Origin: Clitopilus passeckerianus
Taxonomy: Eukaryota; Basidiomycota; Agaricomycetes; Agaricales; Entolomataceae
Assembly: GCA_944990035.1 (NCBI GenBank)
Contig: CALYLX010000058.1
Span: 186,001 to 250,000, forward strand
DNA: 64,000 bases
Direction of reading: 5' to 3'
Shown here: piece by piece, positions 56,300-64,000 of the stretch
How positions within the stretch are numbered: position 1 is the stretch's first letter
Layout: each line of letters starts with the position of its first letter
Translations under genes and position numbers: made by a program
The notes under the pieces: model-generated
Seen by the model: the letters and a program-made list of their open reading frames with translations, nothing else
Told to the model about the DNA's origin: nothing
Databases searched by the model: none

Positions 56300-57591
56300 G
56301 TTCCTGCTTTGGACGTTTGTTGGGTTTATAGTGGGTTAAATCTGTTTGCCTCGCAGTAGCGTTCCCAGACGATTCTCGGCCATTATGCCGCTTCGAAGCC
56401 GAGCTCATAATGGACCTTGTGTACATTGAATTGCCAACTGATTTGCGCTGTCTAGGCTATAGGTAAAGTAGAACTCAGAACTTATATCTTTACTGAATAG
56501 AATGCAGTAGAGCACCGCGAACCCTTAGAAGTACATACCTGATCATTTGAAGGAATTGGAATTGCGGTAGGCTCTTTCTTCCAGCCTCTGTCCGGTTTGG
56601 ATTGAATAAAGAATGTAACATTGAGACCTAATGAAAAAGAAGGATACGAACATGGCTCCTTTCGCGGTGTTCGGTATGGCTTGCCCATTCCGTTCATTGG
56701 CTCTGCTGGTTGATGCCCCCAGTTGTTGCTGGTGGCTGGTATGCAACCTTTGCACACTCTTTCGGTCTTCTTGATTCATCTTCACGATGATTCCAAGCGT
56801 CGTCTATAGGGTAGCAGTAGCCTGAAGTATGGTAGATGCATGCACAACGTGAAGGTCAAGAGCCTCAAGATCACAAGCGCGACGTTTAGCGCCGCTGTCC
56901 AGAATGGAAATTTCTGATGAGGCCAGCCAAGCAGCCGAACCTGGACCTGCAACCCCAGAGGACACCCAGCTTTCGCTTTTACGCCCTTTCGGGAAACCTG
57001 TGGGATCCAGCAGGCTCTGACTATTGCTGTGTTCCAACAGGGTTGCTCCTAAATTTGTGGCCGACTCGGGCAGGCCACTCTATAGATGTTTTAGCAATGG
57101 CTTTTTAGAGGCTTTTCTATATTCCAACTGCCTATTTACATAGGCCAGTATCAAGAATCGTAAAAGAAAAGAAACATCGACTATAGTGTCCAACAAAGCC
57201 GAGTCGACACTGAGTAGTACAACTCCTCGTCCGTAGAGTATCAATGCAACGTGGGGAAAAAGGGGGAATTATAATGTCATAAATATCATGTAAAAGGATA
57301 TGAGATATGCAAGTATTCGGAAAATGCAAGAGTCGTAGAAATTAAGGTTGATGTCCTATCCAGAAGAAGCAAGCTGTGCGGAATCCAAACGGGCGTCCAA
57401 GGGACTCCAGGGGGTCGTGGTAATGAGGAGAGGGATAGGAGCTCTACAAATGCTGTGGTATTCAAACCATGGGTCATTTAATTTTACTATGCGTTGCAAA
57501 AGGGTTGGCATCTTGAGTGAAAGTAATGGTTGCCGTAGCTAGTCGTCAAACGTCGAGTATTCATCGTCTACGTTCCTGATGGTATGGCGAT
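56300..57591. other. Intergenic region, 1.3 kb
   Basis: This is the 5' flank of the SUMO protease gene and 3' flank of the glucan synthesis gene. Minus-strand frames at 56804-57037 (PTGFPKGRKSESWVSSGVAG) and 56482-56785 have no family signal or workable splice. No gene is supported. Confidence 0.45.
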
Positions 57592-59938
57592 TTATGAACA
57601 TCCGGTATACTTTGAATTCCGAGGGAATGTATATCCAGCCTTGGCCCATTGTGTCAGGTTGGCATTGGTATATGCCGTCATATGTCTAAGATCCTTGTTT
57701 AAGCAAGAGACTGGGTCGAGAAAGTCAAGGAACGTACTTGTCAATGTAATCAGAAGTTGGATGATGGGGTGGATCACAAGTGACTCCATTCTTCGTCCCA
57801 TCTCGTTGGTATATCCTCACGTAGTCCACCAACATCGTTGCGGGAAACTTGAGATTCTTGTAGTCCTGCTTCTGGAAGCCCGGCGCAATACCCAGGTTCA
57901 GAATGACATACTACGATAAATCTCAGTCATATCTTTCAAGGATTTAAAAGTAACGGGCGTACCATCGGTTCTTCAGATACAAGTCGGGGACCGATCTTTG
58001 CTTCATTATCTGGTCCAATCGCAGGTGCAGTCATCTTCCAGCTCTCCTTTCCCGAACTATACCACGTGATATATCCATCGTCTCGATTGCTCTGGTCGTA
58101 CCACCACTCATAGGCATAGATACTAAAACCATTTCCATCATAGGCATCCGGATCCGTATAGGTCACCGCAGATACGGCTTGCTGCCACTCCGAACCCTTG
58201 TAGATATTGTAATGGGTCTGAGCAGAATCATAAATCTCGGTCGCGCTTTCATCAAACTGGTATTTGATGTTGTATGGGGCGCATTGATAACTTTGAGAGA
58301 CCCGTCCACGGAATACGGAGAGGTCGATCTCAGCTTCCAGGATATCGATCTCGGGAACGCCACGGCCATCAGAGGTTGAGGGGCCAGGATGGTCTGAGCC
58401 AGGGCATGTGCAGGCTGAGAGTCGTTGGCCAGGTAGATAGCTCAAGGCGGTGCCACCAGCGGAACCAGTTGCTGCGGCTGCTGGGGTACCGTCGTGGTCG
58501 GTTTGGTTTGGGAATGTACCAAGATCGCAGGTGTCGTAGCTATACGGCCACATGCCTTCCGTAGTCGCACCGTAACCAGCTCTTCCCTGTATACCGTTTA
58601 ATATTACGACCCGTAAGCTTAAACAAGACTACTCACAAGATTTCCCAATGACCATGCACCCGGCCATAAACCAGGAGCCTTTCCATCGCCAGGCAAGCTG
58701 AGCCTCACTTCCAGATATCCCGTGTTGAAACACAGTTTGTTCCATGACGTCAACATTCCTAAGAAAGACTCCATCAGACGAAATGCCAACAAACGGGATC
58801 AAATTGCCGCGCACCGCTCATAAAATTGAGATCATGGTTCTGCTGCTGCGTCAAAGTGATGACCAGGTTACCATCCTTCGTCGTGATGGCCTGCGGGAGC
58901 AGTTAGACACGGAACGCTCGGGAGAAAGAAGTCATAGGCTTACACTTGGGTCATACCACTCAAGGTCGCCGGTCGGCCTGTGATGACCGTATTAGTACTG
59001 GGCACATGGATAACAGCGCCGAGAAAAACTTGTACCAGTAGTGGAGATCCGCAGCCTCCCAGTAAGGGTCCTCGCCGGGATAGAAAGTCCTCCCGTCCCT
59101 ATTGAACTCGTCACTGAAGACGAGGTTATACTTCTTGCCGTCAGAACCAGTTCTGTGATAGGCATCCCGCGGAGTATCGCCATCAACCAATCCAGGCATT
59201 CCTGGAAAATAAGGTATCTGTCCAGAGCCATTGATACCGCCAAGGTTGAACCCATTAATCTTGGATGGGAGGTGGGTGTAGTAGTAAATAACGGGGTATC
59301 CAGCGAAGAGAATGATGAGGCCAACGACGAGGAAGACCAATGCCCCCGCATTGAACCAGCCTCTCGCAGAAAATAGTGTAAAGGATGAGGAGTCTCTTCC
59401 GCGTGCGTCTGGGTTATGTAGTGCGTCGTCAAGATCTGGATCTCTATCCCAGAGGAATGTCGGGACGGTGTTCGTTGTAGCTTGTACAGGTGCTTTTTCA
59501 TGTGTCTGTGTCGTTATAGTATGATCTGAGGGTGGTACACTGCTGAATTTACCAGCACCATAGACGCCAGCATCTCTGTTGTGTTCGGCATGGTACTGCA
59601 AAGTCAATTAGGAGATTGCTCCACAACCCCCTAATATTCAACACACATACCGAGTATGGGCCGTAACCTGCGCCAATTTGACCTCTCGCTACCCCTGCTG
59701 CTGTTGCGCCACGCCCTTCTTGTATGTTTTGATGATGTCTTTCGCTGATCGAGGGGGTTCTGGCGTGTTGAGGGCGAACATTGTACATGGGTTGCTGCTG
59801 GTATTGATATCCTTGGTGTTGTTGGTTCATATTACTTGAATATGTGCGCGACGACGGTGGACTTTGTGGTACGGCGGCATAATTGACTTGCGTTGTTGGC
59901 TGGGGCGTTGAACGTCGTGAACGGGAGGGACGGGACAT
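57592..59938 (-). CDS. Kre6/Skn1-like beta-1,6-glucan synthesis protein (GH16 fold)
   Basis: Eight exons give 658 residues: 59938-59651, 59595-59030, 58977-58944, 58890-58815, 58758-58637, 58586-57963, 57910-57738, 57685-57592. This is a type II membrane protein. The cytosolic N-terminus (about 1-175) is Gln/Pro/Ser-rich with [10 protein letters not shown]. The transmembrane helix is [20 protein letters not shown], at about 181-200. The lumenal GH16-like domain carries [40 protein letters not shown] and the catalytic signature [13 protein letters not shown]. The end is [20 protein letters not shown] and a Cys near the terminus. Kre6/Skn1 proteins act in the ER/Golgi on cell-wall beta-1,6-glucan. 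One donor, GTTTTT at 59029, is weak, although its phase and the protein fit. Expanded families of this type are usual in agaricomycetes. Confidence 0.93.
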
Positions 59939-60310
59939 GGAAGATGGTGGTTGACTTGGAGTCCGTAAAGGAGGCTCTAACACCAGATGAGAGGAGGATG
60001 CAGTCACGAGTTGCCTTTCTGGGAATGTTCGGTACAGTGGCTCAAATTCCCACGCGATGCGATTTTTTGCTTCCACTTGATCTATACGGAAGTAAACTCG
60101 GCCAGTAGACAGCGACAGCGAAGATATGGATGGTAAGGATACAAGAAGCCTCGTTGCCTCCGTATGTTCAATTTTACTGTGTGATACCATTGGAGCGGAC
60201 CTTGGGTAACAGCTATACCATTTCGGACGAGGCAGCCTGTCAGCTGGATCACGCATGTTCTATTTCTTCGGCAAGCCTGCCTTCTGGTGCCTCATGGCGA
60301 TCTACTTAAG
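59939..60310. other. Intergenic region
   Basis: This is the 5' flank of the Kre6/Skn1-like gene and 3' flank of the dehydrogenase remnant. No other gene is recognised. Confidence 0.5.
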
Positions 60311-60417
60311 TTAAACTGTGGAGGGATTCACGGCCACATAACCTCCGTCAACAATGATTTCCTGGCCATTCACATATCCAGAGACACGAGACGCAAGATA
60401 CACAGCAGTTCGGCACT
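60311..60417 (-). pseudogene. Short-chain dehydrogenase/reductase, C-terminal stub
   Basis: The last 34-35 codons of a classical SDR are readable on the minus strand: TAVYLASRVSGYVNGQEIIV then DGGYVAVNPSTV and a TAA at 60313-60311. The segment G-x-x-x-x-V-D-G-G is the conserved end of SDR enzymes (A-x-x-V-x-F-L-A-S-x-x-S-x-x-x-T/N-G). The rest of the gene is absent: homology stops at about 60417, where the sequence becomes AT-rich and leads into the mobile element. The simplest reading is disruption by insertion, with the remainder of the gene lying beyond the element. Confidence 0.75.
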
Positions 60418-60497
60418 TTAACTATGGCTGGGGGCCCGCGAGACTTAATTTATTAATTTAAGTCTACTTACTCTTTTGAGTAACTTTAAGTCCTCGT

Positions 60498-60535
60498 GTT
60501 CCGGCTAACTATTAATGTTCCGGCTAACTACTAAT
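60498..60535 (+). repeat. Two tandem 19-bp subterminal repeats
   Basis: GTTCCGGCTAACTATTAAT at 60498-60516 is followed directly by GTTCCGGCTAACTACTAAT at 60517-60535, with one base changed. Repeated short sites just inside an element's end are typical binding sites of a transposase. Confidence 0.75.
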
Positions 60536-60607
60536 TTAGGCAATGAGGAGGCGGCCATCTGTCAACGACGACCAGCTCACGACAACCAACAATCAGCACG
60601 TCCTCTT

Positions 60608-63600
60608 ATGGAGCAAGACGCGACTGAAAGGACCAAACGCGGTCCAGGACGCCCGAAAGGGACCAAGAATAGGAAAGGCGCCCCTTCCGCGACCGGAAGG
60701 CCCGTTGGCCGACCTGCAAAGGCCAGGGTGGCAGCATCGAGCACGGCTCCAGGTGAGTGTTGGCAACCTTATTCAGTCCACGCAGCGCTGACAGCTGCTT
60801 CCATCAATCAGACGCCCATAACAAGGCTGTCGAGGCCTCTTGCCAGCCAATCACGGCTCCTGGTACGTTCACGCACGTGTAAGAGCAACCAAACGAGATT
60901 CTGATCCATCCCACCTACAGACAACGAGCCTGGCACAACTCCCTTGGCTCAGCATGCCCCAGCAGCCTCGCCACCTGTTGTAGTGGCCGAACCTTTGCCA
61001 AATGCACCAAGCGCGGCCGTTGACAAGCGCCCTGACAAGCGCTTGTCTCGTGCTCAGACTGGATCAGGCAGCGAGTCTCGCGACTCATCTCCTGCTATTT
61101 ATCCGCCTCGAAATACAAGGCAGATATCGCTCGAAGGTATGTGATCACTCAACATATGTTCGAAGGCCTCCCTGACTAACAAACCTAGGGTTTTTCTCTT
61201 CTCATTCGCGTGCTACCAGCGTCGCCGCAAGTGAACGCCATGGCACACCTACTGAACTACCATGTATGTTCTCTGGTAAAATTGACACTCTTACATTCTA
61301 ATAATATATCTTAGTAACAAACCAAGCAAATACCACGACTGGAGAGAAAGGAAAGAGGCCGGCAACTGCCAATAAGAGCACGATGGAAGGGAGAGATCTC
61401 ACAGAAGAGCCGGCCAATCCAGGTATGTTCATTTCACTTTATCGAAGATATATAAGCATGCTAACACCTATTTCCTACCCAGAACTCAATGTAGTCGACC
61501 CCAGGCTACGTGACAAAGACGTACGGCACGAGCATCGCGCTTTCGGCACCAGTGAGTTGCATTTCACTATTTGCTTGGATTTTGACGCTAACCGTTGCTC
61601 AGCAGGAACACCAGCAGCTCCAACAAACCAGAGGAAGTTACATCCGCTGCCGGATGTAACTTCTAGAGCTCCACCGGAGCCGGTGGAGCTCACTTGCGAT
61701 TTCTACGATTTCGATGATTTCGACGGTGGGTTGGACCAGGATTTGGGAGTGGGTGGCACGGATGCCTTTCAGGGCGAAGGAGAGGACAGAGAGGACGAAG
61801 CAGACAACTTCGGGACCCTCCCAGACGACGACGAGATGTCTCCCGCAACGAGCAAACAACCGAACTCGACGCTACCCCACTGGCTCAAATCCAAATACAA
61901 GGAAATCTGCACCCACCTCCGTGAGGAGGCCGACAGGAACCGTTCCAAGCAGCCATCCTGCTATGAGAACGGATCGTTCTTCATTCGGCCAAAAAATCCG
62001 CTCTTCAAGGCCGCACGCATCTTTCAAATTGAACCCGAGATCTTCTATGAACCTACCTGGTTCGTATGGCTTCCGCATTTCTTTGTCGACAACCAGAGCA
62101 TCCCGTGCCCAGAGTGTCGCAAAGCTGGGCGAACAGCTGGGAATCACATACCTGTCGCATTGCAGCTCAACGGCTGGACGGATTCGCCTCGAAGAATTGT
62201 TGACATTGACCAGAACATCTATATCATCGGGTACCGATATAAGTGCGGACGCTCGGAATGCAAGAAGACTTATCAAAGCTGGTCACCCGCCCTCCTCGAT
62301 GCCCTTCCCCTGCTGTTGCCTCACAATTCACATTCTACCTCACTCATCGTTGCGGTGTTACCGACCGCCTGATTGCTCTCCTTCGATCCAGCTTTCAACG
62401 CGGTCATGGGCCATCTCCCTTTGCGGCCATGATTCGTACATTCTACATTCGTCGCCATGAAAAACTCCAGCTGCTGTACTACGAGCTCGTGAAAAGTCGG
62501 ATGGAAACTGAGTCCATAAGAGGACTGCTAGTGCAGCATCCCCGGTTTGGGCTGTGGAATGACCGTGCTAAGTATGCAGGTTACGTCCCCTCAGGGCGCT
62601 ACTTTGGAGATCTCTACAATGCATTTATGGAAAGACATGCATGCGAGATCGACCAACATATGGCAATGCTGTCTTGCCGGATACTGACGATAGACCACAG
62701 TTTCAAGGTATGAACCTTTCTCCAACACATCATATGGGTGCTTATCAAGGTGCTCGTTGTTTTCCAGGTTCCGAAGCACATCGGGAAGGTGAACGGCGAG
62801 CCCGTTTTTGGTGCTCTACATACCGGCATCAATGAGTACAACGAGGTTCGAACCATGACCCTCACTCCCACAAAGGCCCACAACCAGTTCATGCCGGCAT
62901 TGGCAACCATTCCTCACTCTCTTCGAGAGTATGGCCATGATGATATTGAACTGGTCTTCACAGATAATGTTCGGGGTGACAAGGCAGAGCTCGAGAAAGT
63001 GTTTCCGTCTCTTCGTCGTGATGTCAAGCCTATACTGTCATCGACTACACTGGATGCCCTTGTCATACCTTTGGACTGGACAATCGTTATTCTGGAGTCA
63101 TCATTCCAGATCACCTTCCAGATGAATCTCGTAATGGAGCAGGTTAGTCGGCTTGGAGATGGAGAATACTTTGATGTGGGGATGGACATGGAATGGCCGG
63201 TCGATGAAGGAATCCAGGGTTACGTTGCCGTTGTTACACTTGTTGTGGATAAGAAGATTTATCTTATTTGTGTAAGCTGCATTGACTGCAACTATGTTCA
63301 TCAATTAAATACTTTATAGCTTTCAAAACTTCCTCTTACAGCCACTGGATACCTCAACCCTCCCTCAGCCTTGCTGGCCTTGCTTCAAGCCCTCGGATCC
63401 GAAAATACGGTGTCCATATTAAAGCTGACTTCACCCGGCTTTTCAAAAACTGTGGGTTTGACACAAAACGTGACATCCCTCCATTTTCTGGAGCCATTGA
63501 GCTTGGCGCTATGGCCCATGAACGCAACCTGACTCAAAGATCCAACACCTCTCTGCAGGATCTTGTTGGCGTTCTGTTGAAGCGATACATTTCCAAGAAT

Positions 63601-64000
63601 GAAACTGTTCGCATTAGTACAGCCTGGGTTGAGGATGAACTATCCAGTGATGCAATTCGGTATGCAAGCCTTGACGGATATGCAACCTGGACCCTCCAAG
63701 AGCACATCACCAGTGTGGCCTCACAGCGTCCCATATCCCTTGACACCCCTCCTGGCACTCAGGTGAAGTTGCTCTCACGGGATGGCTCTTCTGTTGTGGC
63801 CATTGGCTACGTTGCACCAGATCGTGCAAGCGTCAAGAAGCACAATGGTGTGAACGTCACCCGCACCCGCACTCTCATCAATATTACGGCCATTATCCAA
63901 CCTGCATACCTGGTCCGAGGTGCCCTATTACCCTCGAAAGCGGACACAGCTATCTCTGAAGTGGCTCAGCCTCTTCCTTACCGGATGCTCTGTGATATGC
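60608..64000 (+). CDS. Transposase-like protein with 3'-5' exonuclease domain, two frame breaks, 3' end outside window
   Basis: Exons are 60608-60752, 60812-60862, 60921-61136, 61189-61263, 61315-61422, 61483-61551, 61603-62707, 62768-63271 and 63320 onward; all early introns are phase 1. Order of parts: AT-hooks (KRGPGRPKGTKN, RPVGRPAKAR); an acidic linker; a zinc-ribbon region with CPECRKAG and CGRSECKKTYQSW (DUF6729-like); a helical part; a DDE-like core with ILTIDHSFKVPKHIGKVNG and ELVFTDNVRGDKAELEKVF; then a DEDD exonuclease with DMEWPVD, KADFTRLFKNCGF and SDAIRYASLDGYATWTL. The frame is lost twice, each time in a C-run one base short: at 62307-62310 (after ALLDALP) and at 63390-63392 (after LLALLQA). 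The copy is therefore inactive, or the assembly has homopolymer errors. Confidence 0.75.

Larger units (their letters stand above)
60418..64000 (+). mobile_element. Transposon encoding an AT-hook/zinc-ribbon/DDE-like/DEDD-exonuclease protein (right end outside window)
   Basis: The element begins where the SDR stub ends. Its first 190 bp are non-coding and AT-rich (ACTTAATTTATTAATTTAAG at about 60445) and contain a 19-bp tandem direct repeat at 60498-60535. A long multi-exon gene then runs to the window edge. No right terminus is visible, so terminal inverted repeats and target-site duplication cannot be tested. Many agaricomycete genomes carry the same protein family in multiple copies, which supports a mobile nature. 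Confidence 0.7.

Noticed and set aside
1..64000. CRISPR arrays, operons, bacterial-type ribosome binding sites, riboswitches, integrase attachment sites
   Set aside because: The window is eukaryotic with spliceosomal introns; no regularly spaced repeat array or prokaryotic signal was found.

Overview
The window is nuclear DNA from a filamentous basidiomycete, most likely a mushroom-forming agaricomycete. The evidence is gene density of about one gene per 3 kb, many short spliceosomal introns (mostly 46-68 nt, GT..AG, often with a CTAAC/CTNAN branch site), several families typical of these fungi (paralogous Hsp70-like proteins, NACHT-ankyrin proteins, F-box proteins, a Kre6/Skn1 glucan enzyme) and extensive repeat-driven gene decay. 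I cannot name the species. Gene models were built by hand from splice signals, reading phase and family motifs; exon coordinates are in the entries.

Layout. 1-0.6 kb: 3' end of a SAC3/GANP-like gene. 0.7-4.5 kb and 10.1-11.5 kb: three decayed copies of a small secreted-protein gene inside a segmental duplication (two tandem copies, one inverted) that brackets DUF3605, COX20, a double nucleotidyltransferase-fold gene and a small agaricomycete-type gene. 12.1-18.7 kb: a 16-exon MLP1/TPR nuclear-basket nucleoporin, divergent from a 90-residue basic protein. 19.8-24.1 kb: two tandem cytochrome P450 pseudogenes. 24.4-35.5 kb: ZIP9/Atx2-like zinc transporter, Glo3-type ArfGAP, F-box protein, a 64-residue protein, BCKDH E1-alpha with a 9-nt microexon, and a possibly broken orphan gene. 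36.4-48.4 kb: accessory block with a NACHT-ankyrin (NLR-like) gene, a Q/P-rich protein with a Cys/Asp tail, an intact 13-exon Hsp70-like gene, a coiled-coil gene built by exon duplication and a deleted Hsp70-like paralogue. This block lies between two direct copies of a dispersed repeat, with a third copy at 9.4 kb. 50-60.3 kb: type I membrane protein, Ulp2/SENP6-7-like SUMO protease, Kre6/Skn1-like GH16 protein. 60.3-64 kb: the 3' stub of a short-chain dehydrogenase gene abutting a mobile element whose product joins AT-hooks, a zinc-ribbon region, a DDE-transposase-like domain and a DEDD 3'-5' exonuclease domain. It runs off the window.

Most housekeeping genes look intact and unrelated to each other: nuclear pore, COX assembly, Golgi-ER traffic, zinc transport, branched-chain amino acid breakdown, deSUMOylation and cell-wall glucan. 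The most unusual parts are the transposase-exonuclease element with two C-run frame breaks and the NLR/Hsp70-like/Q-rich block between repeats. Intergenic regulatory sites beyond CCAAT or MluI-type boxes could not be supported.
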